A stretch of DNA of 64,000 bases, taken from positions 372,001-436,000 of the forward strand of contig NC_020186.1 of the NCBI RefSeq assembly GCF_000315915.1, written 5' to 3'. Positions 1 to 8,990 of this stretch are shown piece by piece. This DNA is from Henningerozyma blattae CBS 6284 (taxonomy: Eukaryota > Ascomycota > Saccharomycetes > Saccharomycetales > Saccharomycetaceae). The notes under the pieces were generated by a model. That model saw nothing but the letters and a program-made list of their open reading frames with translations, was not told the origin of the DNA and ran no database searches. The position numbers and the translations under genes were made by a program. Each line of letters begins with the position of its first letter. Position 1 is the first letter of the stretch.

Positions 1-306
1 CAACAACATTTCCAAGAAGGTGGCTCAATTGAACCTGAGTTACCTGATGTTCCAGAATCACAAGCATACCAATTACAAAAATATCAACAAGAAGTTTGGA
101 CTGATCATTATTGGGGTTTCAAATTGCTCGATCAATGTTTTGAAATGAACCCACATAAGCGTAGTTCTGCTGCTGAATTATTAGAAAGTACATTCTTTGA
201 TGAACTACGTAATCCTGTGATGTCAGAAAATGATAATGAAGCAGATATGACCGAAGGGGAGTCTGCTACTTTTGAGAATGAAACTGATGAAGAAGAGTTT
301 TGGTGA
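1..306 (+). CDS. CDC7: C-terminal end of a protein kinase, probably Cdc7 (partial)
   Basis: The reading frame is open from base 1 and stops with TGA at 304-306, giving 101 codons of the C-terminal end; the start lies outside the window. The segment WGFKLLDQCFEMNPHKRSSA followed by a short helix is the usual end of a kinase domain (subdomain XI, with the invariant Arg in HKRS). An acidic tail rich in Glu, Asp and Thr follows. The Cdc7 assignment rests on synteny: in S. cerevisiae CDC7 (YDL017W) is followed by TSC13 and NOP1 in the same orientations as here. Cdc7 is the catalytic subunit of the Dbf4-dependent kinase that fires replication origins by phosphorylating Mcm2-7. The catalytic core is not visible, so the family is seen and the exact gene is inferred. 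Confidence 0.8.
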   Translation, partial: QQHFQEGGSIEPELPDVPESQAYQLQKYQQEVWTDHYWGFKLLDQCFEMNPHKRSSAAELLESTFFDELRNPVMSENDNEADMTEGESATFENETDEEEFW

Positions 307-515
307 AGAACGATTAATATTCTTCCGTAAACAATTAATAGAACGATACCTCAGTAATTACCTTGATTACCCCGGCATCCACTTAGCATAGCACATATAA
401 AATAAAACATTAGTATTAACTTATTGCATATTATAAAAAATACAAGAGATATAAAGATATATACATATATATATGTTTATGTGTATATCAATAGAAATAT
501 TTAAGTATCATCCAT

Positions 516-1463
516 TTAAAAGATATATGGGATTAAGAATGCTCTCTTAGTGCCATATTTCTTATTTTTCTTTTGAGCCCACAAGTACATCTGTGTGGCA
601 GAAACTAATAAAAATAAAACAGCAAATATATTCAATTTAGCAATCAAAGTGAACCAAATCCAGGACCAAACCTCGAATGTATAATTTGGAGCAACAAAGA
701 TTTTAAAGAAACCGTCATTTAAAGCGACACGTTTTGAGGAATTACCCATCGATTTTTGAAGATCACCCCATTTACGTAATTTAATATGAATTAACAAGTT
801 CAATAATTCTGAAAGAACAAAGAAAGTTAATAAGAAACTCAAGTCAGTAACAAAAAACTTGGCATACCATTTAAAAATCAGATCATCATTCAATATAAAC
901 CCATAACCAAAGTAAGATAGACCGATAATACCGTTCAAAAACCAATAGTGGAATGAATTCTTGAAGACATTAAATAATGGCATTGTTGGCTGAGAAAATT
1001 TATGTAAGAACATTGATTCTAATTCACGTTTTGTATAATGAATTGCATTTAGGATAAAAATTAAGGCATTCCAAGTAGGGCTATAAATCTTGGAGTCCTT
1101 TGCAAATCTTTCTCTAAATGACGCCTTTCTTGATAGGTTGTATAAAATTGCATGGATAATTATTGGACCAATATATTCAATCATGAAGACTAATCTCCAA
1201 GAAATTTGTGGACCTAAGTCTTTGACATATAATTCAGAGACTCCCTTATGCAATTCTTCTTCAAAGAATTTTCCAGAAGTGATTGGCACTTGCTTATTTT
1301 CTTTTAAATAAGTCAATCTTAGTCTATTTTTATTAATCATCTTATTTACCACAGAAATATGGTTCAAGACATCATCTAAGGTAGTCTTTTTAGTGACTCC
1401 AAATTCAGTGTTTTTTAAACTCTTCGAACGAGCTTTAATGTATAATGAAGTTTCTCCAGGCAT
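516..1463 (-). CDS. TSC13: Very-long-chain enoyl-CoA reductase Tsc13
   Basis: Catalyses the last reductive step of very-long-chain fatty acid elongation in the ER, feeding ceramide and sphingolipid synthesis. The 315-residue product matches yeast Tsc13 (about 310 residues) end to end: N-terminal ubiquitin-like region, then several membrane spans, then the steroid 5-alpha-reductase-type C-terminal domain with NYTFEVWSWIWFT and the basic tail KKNKKYGTKRAFLIP. The frame is open seven codons further upstream to an ATG at 1484, but the Met at 1463 (MPGETSLYIKARSK) aligns with the known N-terminus and is preferred. It is transcribed divergently from NOP1 across a 1-kb spacer, as in S. cerevisiae. 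Confidence 0.93.
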   Translation of the reverse strand: MPGETSLYIKARSKSLKNTEFGVTKKTTLDDVLNHISVVNKMINKNRLRLTYLKENKQVPITSGKFFEEELHKGVSELYVKDLGPQISWRLVFMIEYIGPIIIHAILYNLSRKASFRERFAKDSKIYSPTWNALIFILNAIHYTKRELESMFLHKFSQPTMPLFNVFKNSFHYWFLNGIIGLSYFGYGFILNDDLIFKWYAKFFVTDLSFLLTFFVLSELLNLLIHIKLRKWGDLQKSMGNSSKRVALNDGFFKIFVAPNYTFEVWSWIWFTLIAKLNIFAVLFLLVSATQMYLWAQKKNKKYGTKRAFLIPYIF

Positions 1464-2459
1464 TATTATATATTTGTCTAACAATTAGATGTCCAGCTAA
1501 CTCTTAATATGATTTAGAAAGCAAGTATATATACTTTCAATAATGTGTCGTTCGTTTATTTGTACTTTAACTAAAGTATATAATCCATTTTTTTTTTTTC
1601 ATGAATTCAGGAAATACGCCTCTCCTAGTTAGTTGATATTATTTTGTCTACGGGCGTTAAAAAAACAACAATTAAATTTCACGTAGAAATAGGGGACATT
1701 GCTCGAGAAGTATAGATAGGGAGTTTCTCAACTTTAGAATAGCCAGAAATTCTCCTAACACTTGGCTTCAATTCAAGAATATTATTCTTCGAAAATGAGT
1801 ACCTCTTGGAGCTAATTATTACAATTGATTTTTGTAAATGAACACAATTTGCTAGAGCAATTTTCTAAAGTTCTACTCTAACTAAGTATATACAAAAAAA
1901 CTTGCAATAATCAGGTCAATACAAATAGTATGTTTAATTAAATGAACCCTTGAATTTACCTTCAAGATGAAGAATGGTATTCTATTTTCAAATTTTTAAT
2001 ATACCACAGACAAGAATCGAACCTCTCTGTTTTCAATTTCCAAGATTTGTTGAAATCTCGGAAAATTCTCGTCAAACGTGATAGTTACTGGAAAAAAATT
2101 TTCTTTTTTCTTTCTCCCGTTTCTTCTCAGAAAAAATTTTTCGATATCGAAACTCATCTCATCTCATCTGAAAAATTATTAAATTAACGACTATTAAATT
2201 TTTTTATTCAACTATTTTATAATGTATTGAATTCTTTTTTTTTTTTTAATGTTTTTAATTGTTTTATTTTTCTCTTGTTAAACTACTAAGAAAAGATATC
2301 TAAGAATTGTTTAACTATCTGTTCTTAAGTCGAATTAACATAATAAATTGATATTAATTGTTTAGTTCATACATTATCTGCACAGAATATAATACTCATT
2401 TATTCCAAGGAGATAACTTTTATTTTTCAATCCAAATCAAATAATTTAAATATAGCATA
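1464..2459. promoter_or_regulatory. Divergent TSC13/NOP1 promoter region
   Basis: About 1 kb of AT-rich DNA without a supportable gene. The NOP1-proximal half contains a ribosome-biogenesis promoter cluster (separate entry). The rest has T-runs and no structure I can name. Confidence 0.7.
2130..2178. promoter_or_regulatory. PAC and RRPE elements of the NOP1 promoter
   Basis: Three overlapping CTCATC cores (GATGAG on the other strand, the core of the PAC element) start at 2153, 2158 and 2163. TGAAAAATT (RRPE type) follows at 2169-2177, and a second AAAAAATTTTTC lies just before at about 2130-2142. PAC and RRPE are the Dot6/Tod6 and Stb3 sites typical of ribosome-biogenesis genes, and they lie about 290 bp upstream of the NOP1 ATG. 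The motifs are seen; binding is inferred. Confidence 0.75.
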
Positions 2460-3425
2460 ATGTCATTCAGACCAGGTAGCAGAGGTGGTTCCAGAGGTGG
2501 CCGTGGTGGCTCTAGAGGTGGTTCCAGAGGTGGTTTCGGCGGTGGCCGTGGTGGTTCCAGAGGTGGTTTCGGCGGTGGCCGTGGTGGTGCCAGAGGTGGT
2601 CGCGGTGGTGCCAGAGGTGGTGCCAGAGGTGGTCGTGGTGGTGCTTCAAGAGGTGGCCGTGGTGGTGCCAGAGGTGGTGCCAGAGGTGGTGCCAAGGTTG
2701 TCATTGAACCACATAAGCATGATGGTGTCTTCATTGCCAGAGGTAAGGAAGATTTATTAGTTACTAAGAACATGGCCCCAGGTGAATCTGTCTACGGTGA
2801 AAAGAGAATATCAGTTGAAGAACCATCTAAAGAAGATGGTGTTCCAGCTACCAAGATAGAATACCGTGTTTGGAATCCATTTAGATCCAAGTTAGCTGCC
2901 GGTATTATGGGTGGTCTAGATGAATTATTCATTGCTCCAGGTAAGAAAGTTTTATATCTAGGTGCTGCTTCCGGTACATCTGTTTCACATGTATCTGATG
3001 TTGTCGGCCCAGAAGGTATTGTTTACGCCGTCGAATTTTCCCACAGACCAGGTAGAGAATTGATTTCTATGGCTAAGAAGAGACCAAATGTTATTCCAAT
3101 CATTGAAGATGCTAGACACCCACAAAAATACAGAATGTTAGTTGGTATGGTTGATTGTGTGTTTGCCGATGTTGCCCAACCTGATCAAGCCCGTATTATT
3201 GCTTTAAATTCTCACATGTTCTTAAAAGATCAAGGTGGTGTTGTTATTTCTATCAAGGCCAACTGTATTGACTCTACTGTGGATGCCGAAACTGTTTTCG
3301 CTAGAGAAGTTCAAAAACTAAGAGAAGAAAAGATTAAACCATTGGAACAATTGACTTTGGAACCTTATGAAAGAGATCATTGTATTGTTATTGGTAGATA
3401 TATGAGAAGTGGTTTGAAGAAATAA
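2460..3425 (+). CDS. NOP1: Fibrillarin, box C/D snoRNP 2'-O-methyltransferase Nop1
   Basis: The catalytic subunit of box C/D snoRNPs, methylating pre-rRNA riboses in the nucleolus and needed for 18S processing. The 321-residue protein begins with a glycine/arginine-rich GAR domain (about residues 1-78) built from RGG and FGG repeats, whose repetitive DNA produces long spurious frames on both strands. The fibrillarin methyltransferase domain follows, with [17 protein letters not shown] (SAM-binding motif I), [13 protein letters not shown], and the Asp-containing [13 protein letters not shown]. Length is close to S. cerevisiae Nop1 (327). Upstream PAC/RRPE elements fit growth-coupled expression. 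Confidence 0.97.
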   Translation: MSFRPGSRGGSRGGRGGSRGGSRGGFGGGRGGSRGGFGGGRGGARGGRGGARGGARGGRGGASRGGRGGARGGARGGAKVVIEPHKHDGVFIARGKEDLLVTKNMAPGESVYGEKRISVEEPSKEDGVPATKIEYRVWNPFRSKLAAGIMGGLDELFIAPGKKVLYLGAASGTSVSHVSDVVGPEGIVYAVEFSHRPGRELISMAKKRPNVIPIIEDARHPQKYRMLVGMVDCVFADVAQPDQARIIALNSHMFLKDQGGVVISIKANCIDSTVDAETVFAREVQKLREEKIKPLEQLTLEPYERDHCIVIGRYMRSGLKK

Positions 3426-3920
3426 GTGTTTTAATTGAATACAATACCAAAATTTTATTATCTTCAAAAGAGAAAAGGTTAAAACTGAACTAAATTCAAT
3501 TCAATTAAATTAAGTAAACATTATTGTATAGTATATTGAACTATACTATATTTTATTATTTATTTTTATTTAAGCCCCTTGTAAACTAGTTGTTATATAA
3601 AAAATAAAAACAAAAACAAATTTGATTTTCTGATACGCATAAATAACTTTGCATGTTTTTAAACATCTAACTATATTTTTTTAAGCATAATGAACATTAA
3701 TATATACAAATATGTAATACAATATGATTAAAATGAAAAAAAAAAAGAAAAATTATGTAAAGGAGAAGTAAATATAGTAAAAAAAAAGTAAATTAAAGTT
3801 TAGGTTGAAAGGAAAGGAAGGTAAAAGTTTAAAAATACAAAGTTGTAACAATCAAATAAAGAGAGGTAGAGAGAGAGAGAAAATTATACGAGTGAAACAT
3901 GTTTAATGATTGAAGCATGA
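3426..3920. other. Intergenic, NOP1 and CYSTM gene 3' ends
   Basis: AT-rich convergent spacer with A-runs and a GA-rich stretch at 3870-3882. In S. cerevisiae SLX5 (YDL013W) lies here; no trace of it is visible in any frame. Confidence 0.7.
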
Positions 3921-4358
3921 TTAGAACAACATATCCAAAGTACAGCAAACACATAAAGCTGCCAAACATGCTGTCATACAATCATCGTTATTACTAGTTG
4001 GAGGAGCTTGTTGGACGTATATAGGTTGTTGCTGTTGTTGCATAGGAGGAGCTTGTTGATACTGAGGTTGTTGTTGATAATACTGAGGTTGTTGTTGGTA
4101 TTGAGGTTGTTGTTGATAGTATTGCTGTTGTGGAGGAGGAGCAGAAGGACGATTGTACTATGAAAGGGTCATTAATATTGAAATTTTTTTTTAAACATTT
4201 TAAAGTTCTTATTGTTTAAAAAACAATAAAAACAAAAAAAAATTCAATTATAGAACAATTTTGTTAGTAAAAAAGAATTTTTATTAATTGGTAAGTATCT
4301 AGATAATCTGTTATATACATACTTGAGCCTTGGAATCACCGTAATATTGATTAGACAT
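3921..4358 (-). CDS. CYSTM-module tail-anchored protein (YDL012C-like), spliced
   Basis: Two exons: 4323-4358 (12 codons, [12 protein letters not shown]) and 3921-4157, together 90 residues. Exon 2 continues as YNRPSAPPP, a long Gln/Tyr/Pro repeat region, [10 protein letters not shown], and a Cys-rich tail [19 protein letters not shown] that ends at the stop. That tail is the CYSTM module, thought to anchor small stress proteins in the plasma membrane. The match to S. cerevisiae YDL012C covers both ends and includes an intron at the same kind of position after a dozen codons. The gene was too short in any single frame to stand out and was found from the splice signals and the conserved tail. 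Function beyond a membrane-associated stress role is unknown. Confidence 0.9.
4158..4322 (-). other. Spliceosomal intron of the CYSTM gene
   Basis: 165 nt. The 5' splice site is GTATGT (4322-4317), the branch site TACTAAC (4269-4263), and the 3' splice site is the TAG ending at 4158. All three match the strict yeast consensus. Splicing joins CAA directly to TAC in phase 0. It is the only intron I could support in the window. Confidence 0.9.
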
Positions 4359-4894
4359 GTTTTATGATATAAGGTGTTGTTATTTGGTAGCTTTTTTTCT
4401 GGATTATTATGATATTTGATTTCTTAAAGGGTTCAAATCGTTCGACAATTGGAAAGCTTTAAGGTTATTTGACAGTTTTATAAAGGGACTACTAATCCTT
4501 TGCTTGTTTCATCAGGGGTATTTTCTAAATCATGGAAGGACTCATAGAAAGTTGAGTTTAGAGTTGGAACTTGGATATGCAGTCACGAGTGCTGTTTGTT
4601 TGCAATGGAGTAAGTTTTTCGAAGGATATTCGACGAATGTCGTCGCGTTCGGGATTTGAACGATACGATTACGCAAGAGAATGTGTGAGCGAGTAGAGTG
4701 TCAGTAAATGGTAAATATGTGACGCTGAAATAGATGTGGTTGATATAAAAATAAAAACGAATTATAAATTAGAATATGTGGGGGTAGAAATTATGTATTA
4801 GTGAAAGTATAAAATTAAATAGCGTGTATGTGTGTGTGTGAAGGAGGGGGGGGGGAGATATGTGTGCAGATCAAGTACGTAGATGCTTAAATAG
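4359..4894. other. Intergenic, promoter of the CYSTM gene and 3' flank of HSP30 copy 1
   Basis: No gene seen. Contains a GT dinucleotide run at about 4824-4840 followed by ten consecutive G (4846-4855), close to the HSP30 stop codon. Confidence 0.6.
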
Positions 4895-5926
4895 TCAGAC
4901 TCGTTGAGAAACTTCATCAGATGGTGTCATTTCACCTTCTTGTTCAACTTCTTCATCAGCGGTATTTTCAATATCAGTATCGTAAGCAGTTTCACCAGAG
5001 GCTCTTGGGGAAACTGGCATGTTCTTTTCTGGGAACTCATTTGGGGTTGGTTCCCTTTGATAACCTTCAATTTCAGGCCATTCACCGTATTGGCAAATGA
5101 TGAAGCATAAGTAGCCAGTCCAAATGGCAAAACAACAGTAATCTAAGATACCATAAAATACAGCTTCACCATCTGGAGAGATGGCATTACCACCATCGGC
5201 TAAACCCCAACAAACATTGTATAATAAGATACAAATGACAGCCAAGACGTAGATGATTAGAGAAACACCTCTTAATTTCAAATCAAATAATTGTCTCTTG
5301 GCTTGAACACCTAAAATACAGAAGGAAACAAAGATACCCATGGTCCAATAACCCCATTTGTAAGTGGAATGAATTAAAGAACCGACTAACAAAGAGATGA
5401 CCCAAAATTCAAAACCAATAATTTGAACTAATAAAGAGTGGATTAATTCCCAAGTGGAGAAAACTTCACCGGAATGATTGATAGTGATCCCCGCTAATTC
5501 CACTAAAAATAATTGAATGGGCCAGCATAAGAACCAAGCGACATATTTAGCATAAAATATTTGTCTAACGTTAGGGTATAGGTCGGTAACTGGACGCGAT
5601 ACATCTTCACTTCTAAATTCTGCTTGAATGGAAGTCCAACCTAAATTGGAAGCATATGTGAAATATTGGAAAAATTCGAAAAGAGAAATTAAAAATGGAG
5701 CTGCCATGGTATATCTAATCAACTGAGTACCATTTGTATATTCTTGATAAAAGAAGAAAACAGCATACATGATAGACAATACACCAAAGACTGAGTAAAC
5801 AGACCATAACCAATCTGAACCTGATTCTGTTAGATGAATATCTACTCCGTGAGGAGGATTTACATGAACAGCTCTATTACCAGCTTTTTTAATAAATTCG
5901 ATGAAACCACCGTTTGCTGATGACAT
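4895..5926 (-). CDS. HSP30: Hsp30-like seven-helix membrane protein, array copy 1 (type A)
   Basis: 343 residues. Family signatures in order: NPPHGVDIHLT (about 23-33), GSDWLW (36-41), ASNLGW, RQIFYAKYVAWFLCWP, LIHSTYKWGYW, DGGNAISPDGEAVFYGILD and the tail PRASGETAYDTDIE. These match S. cerevisiae Hsp30 better than its relatives Mrh1 and Yro2. Hsp30 is a plasma-membrane stress protein that restrains the proton ATPase Pma1 during heat, ethanol and weak-acid stress. The fold is that of microbial rhodopsins, but the retinal-binding Lys of helix 7 is absent (LDYCCFAIW). The frame is open 30 codons further upstream through a GT-rich repeat; the Met at 5926 aligns with the other four copies and is chosen. 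Confidence 0.93.
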   Translation of the reverse strand: MSSANGGFIEFIKKAGNRAVHVNPPHGVDIHLTESGSDWLWSVYSVFGVLSIMYAVFFFYQEYTNGTQLIRYTMAAPFLISLFEFFQYFTYASNLGWTSIQAEFRSEDVSRPVTDLYPNVRQIFYAKYVAWFLCWPIQLFLVELAGITINHSGEVFSTWELIHSLLVQIIGFEFWVISLLVGSLIHSTYKWGYWTMGIFVSFCILGVQAKRQLFDLKLRGVSLIIYVLAVICILLYNVCWGLADGGNAISPDGEAVFYGILDYCCFAIWTGYLCFIICQYGEWPEIEGYQREPTPNEFPEKNMPVSPRASGETAYDTDIENTADEEVEQEGEMTPSDEVSQRV

Positions 5927-6750
5927 GTTGTGAATGATTTGTGAGTGTGTGAGTGTGAGTGTGAGTGTGTTAACGTGTGTTAGCGTGTGTGAGCGGATAT
6001 GAATAATACTATACAAATAAATAAGTAATAGTAAATCGTTGATGCTTTAGTATTGGACAAGAGACAATTTCTTCCTATTAATCAGATCGATATTACACCA
6101 GCTTTATATACCAAGGTTCTCTTATACAGGAATAAACCCTACTATTTTCATATGTTCTCCTCACCACTGCTACGAACTCATGACTGACTCCTTGTAGTTG
6201 TATCTCGATACTTTTACTCCTGAGCAAGCAGGGGGGAAATGAAAACCCTTGATTTGTATCGAGATCTATTACTAGTTTGATTACAATTAAGCATAATAAT
6301 CATTTTAAAAGACACCTAGATCTATTACAAATACACTCTGCCCAAAAATAGCAAATTTTGATCTGGAGTTCGGTGATGTAATCGGACGTTACCTAGATTG
6401 CAGAATGTCAGGGTTTTAAGGAATTACCGGAGCCGAGTGAGATTTGAAGTGATCTCATGATGTGTAAGTTCCGGAGATTTCGAGAATGCTTAGGGGGAAG
6501 ATAAGATATAGACTAAATGATTTGACATCGAATTGACATTGAATTGACATTGAATTGACATTGAATTGCCAGTTAATTCTGATTGATACATTCGTACGTC
6601 TGAGTTTATAGATAGTTCAATCTTTTTATGATTAGAATTATTAAATATTAGAAAACCGCAAATGATTATATAGAAGAATATAGAAAAATGTAAATAGCGT
6701 ATGAATACTTGAGAAAACTAAAGAAAAAATGCTGTTGGTCTGGTAGTAAA
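5927..6750 (-). promoter_or_regulatory. Spacer between HSP30 copies 2 and 1 (promoter of copy 1)
   Basis: TATATAAA on the minus strand (6110-6103) lies about 180 bp before the copy 1 ATG. AGGGG stress-response-element cores are at 6230-6234 and 6492-6496. A TG-rich microsatellite (about 5941-5995) fills the leader. Motifs are seen; Msn2/4 control is inferred. Confidence 0.6.
6522..6571. repeat. 11-bp tandem repeat TTGACATTGAA
   Basis: TTGACAT recurs at 6522, 6533, 6544 and 6555 with an exact 11-bp period, plus a degenerate fifth unit at 6566. It lies in the spacer between copies 2 and 1. Confidence 0.9.
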
Positions 6751-7764
6751 TCAAACTTGTTGATCTAATTGAGATTCTTGTGCGTTGGAATTCCCCACTT
6801 CAGCATCGGCACGTTCGATGTCTGTGTCATAAGCTGTTTCACTGGAACCTCTTGGTGTTTCCGACACCCCCTTCTGAGGGAAATCTTGTACACCACTCTT
6901 TTCGTTGTCTAATTCTGGCCATTCACCAAACTTGCAAATGACAAAACACAAGTATCCTGTCCAAATGGCAAAGATACATTCATCCAAAATACCATAGAAT
7001 ACGGCTTCACCGTCTGGGGAAATGGCGTTACCACCATCTGATAAACCCCAACAGACAAAATATAGTAAAATGACAATGATGGCAGTGCAATACATGCCCA
7101 AGGAAATACCTCTTATTTTCAAATCAAAGACTTGTCTCTTGAATTGGATACCCAACACAATAAGTGCTACAAAGATACCGGTAACCCAATACCCCCATTT
7201 GTAGGTAGAATGGATCAGAGCACCCACTAACAAAGAGATGATCCAATATTCAAACCCAATAATTTGAACAAACAACTGATGGATCATTTCCCAAGTGGAG
7301 AAATATTGAACCTCTTTATTGATGGTCACTGCAGCAACATCCAATAAGAACAATTGGATGGGCCAACATAAGAACCATGCAACGTATTTTGCATAAAAGA
7401 TTTGCCTTACATTTGGATACTCGTCTGTGATAGAGTGGGATACGTCTTCACTTCTAAATTCTGCTTGAATATCTGTCCAACCCAAATTGGAAGCGTATGT
7501 GAAATATTGAAAGAATTGGAAAAGTGAGATTAAAAATGGACCTGCCATGGCAAAACGTACCAATTGACTACCATGATTATATTCTTGATAAAAGAAAAAA
7601 CAGGCATACATTAGGGTTAATACACCAAACACCGAATAGACAGACCAAAGCCAATCAGACCCATGCTCAGTCAGATGGATATCTAGCCCATGTGGAGGGT
7701 TGACATGAACGGCCCTATTACCGCTTCTCTTGGCTATTTCGACAAAACCACCGTTCACCGACAT
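6751..7764 (-). CDS. HSP30: Hsp30-like seven-helix membrane protein, array copy 2 (type B)
   Basis: 337 residues starting MSVNGGFVEI. It carries all family motifs (NPPHGLDIHLTEHGSDWLW, NLGW, RQIFYAKYVAWFL, STYKWGYW, DGGNAISPDG). With copy 4 it shares type B features that separate it from copies 1, 3 and 5: LISLFQFFQY in helix 2, STWEMIH before helix 4, and MYCTAIIVILLYFVCWGL in helix 6. Helix 7 reads LDECIFAIWTGY, so it also lacks the retinal Lys, and it uniquely has Glu in place of the Tyr of the other copies. The tail is PRGSSETAYDTDIE, slightly altered from the PRASGETA of the rest, and ends in a Gln-rich stretch. Confidence 0.93.
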   Translation of the reverse strand: MSVNGGFVEIAKRSGNRAVHVNPPHGLDIHLTEHGSDWLWSVYSVFGVLTLMYACFFFYQEYNHGSQLVRFAMAGPFLISLFQFFQYFTYASNLGWTDIQAEFRSEDVSHSITDEYPNVRQIFYAKYVAWFLCWPIQLFLLDVAAVTINKEVQYFSTWEMIHQLFVQIIGFEYWIISLLVGALIHSTYKWGYWVTGIFVALIVLGIQFKRQVFDLKIRGISLGMYCTAIIVILLYFVCWGLSDGGNAISPDGEAVFYGILDECIFAIWTGYLCFVICKFGEWPELDNEKSGVQDFPQKGVSETPRGSSETAYDTDIERADAEVGNSNAQESQLDQQV

Positions 7765-8990
7765 TATATAGGCGTGTATATGTGTGTACGATATTTGTGT
7801 TGTATATTAAATTATTAAAACAAATTAAGCTTAGCTTGATTGAATGAGACAAGATAAGACAAGACAAGACATCGTACTCCATTCCGTTACTCTTCACTAG
7901 CTAGATCTTATATACAACCCAGTTTTTTCCCACCCCTAACACATTAACAATCATATACTCGACAAATAATACCTTTGACAAAAACAACGCCTCCTTGCTT
8001 ACTTAGTCAATTAATTATCATTACCACATCATAATAAACACTCTGTTGAAATAAATCTCGAATCTTAATCTAAAACTACATCACAATCTCAATATGCAAA
8101 CATGAATTCTCTATTCTTTATTCTCCAGCCTCCTTGATCCTATTATATCGACCCATAATATTCCACCATGACATCACATTTCTCGTTCCAGCCGGCGGCT
8201 ACTTTCGGACTCCCGGCGGTATTCCCAAATCAGCATATGTGCCGAAATCTCCAGATCCGGCCGGTCCAAATCCAGTGCCTCAGACGAGGCCGTGGCATTT
8301 ACTTGTGATTCTTTTTCGCGACTCTCAGCCCACCGTGGGGCACGGCTGGCACGCGTGCGGAGATTCTTAGCCATTACGTCACACGAAATATTTTTTTGCT
8401 TATGCATTTGCATTTGCTTATGCCTTATTTTTCGCGTTCTCGAAGAAAGCGCCACGCCACTTTCTAAAAATAATATTATGGACGGGTTGGGTAAGAATCG
8501 CGACCGATCCATCCAGGACATTCCCGATCTCGGCACTTTTCGGAGATTATTCTGGAGTGCTCTTTTCGGAGATCTTATCTACGATACATACGGAAATTTC
8601 AAGGGATTTTCAAAGGATTTTCAAAGGGATATTAGATATAAGAGATTATTATATTATCAGACAATATATTAGAGAATATATTAGAGAATATATTAGAAAG
8701 GATATTAAAGATATTAAAGATATTAAAGATGTTATAGAGTAAATATTAAGTATTAAGTTTCATGTAAAGATTGCCGATTCTCGATTCTTGAATCTCGATT
8801 ATCAGGGGAATAAAATAGCGTGTAGCGTATGACGAAGATGTAAGGTGTAGAAAATGTAAGAATATTGGAGCGATTAAGTAAAGTTGAGACCCACAGCATG
8901 TGGTTTCCCAAGCTAGGTATACCAGTAACTTGGAAAAAAAATAAAAAGTAAAGATCGAAGAAAAAATTAAACGTTTGAAGCGCCTTCACA
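7765..8990 (-). promoter_or_regulatory. Spacer between HSP30 copies 3 and 2 (promoter of copy 2)
   Basis: TATATAAG on the minus strand (7914-7907) lies about 145 bp before the copy 2 ATG. CCCCT (a minus-strand stress-response core) is at 7933-7937. A GC-rich block at 8190-8345 is packed with CGG/CCG triplets, and TTCtcGAA, a minimal heat-shock-element-like pair, is at 8437-8444. Short frames across 8134-8742 follow the base composition and do not resemble a protein. Confidence 0.6.
8599..8730. repeat. Cluster of three short tandem repeats
   Basis: Three adjoining repeats: AAGGATTTTC-type units (about 8600-8629), AGAATATATT-type units (about 8664-8697) and GATATTAAA, four units (8701-8730). 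All lie in the spacer downstream of copy 3. Confidence 0.8.

Noticed and set aside
2006..2060. tRNA-like GGTTCGATTC on the minus strand upstream of NOP1
   Set aside because: No T-stem pairing and no acceptor or anticodon stem around it.
2420..2773. Antisense and shifted-frame proteins over the NOP1 GAR domain (Pro- or Val-rich)
   Set aside because: Produced by the GGT/AGA repeat encoding RGG; no independent support.
5927..6016. 30-codon N-terminal extension of HSP30 copy 1
   Set aside because: Encoded by a GT-rich microsatellite and absent from the other four copies; start placed at 5926.
8134..8742. Overlapping frames of 60-126 codons between HSP30 copies 2 and 3
   Set aside because: They follow the GC-rich island and tandem repeats and resemble no family; they lie in the copy 2 promoter.
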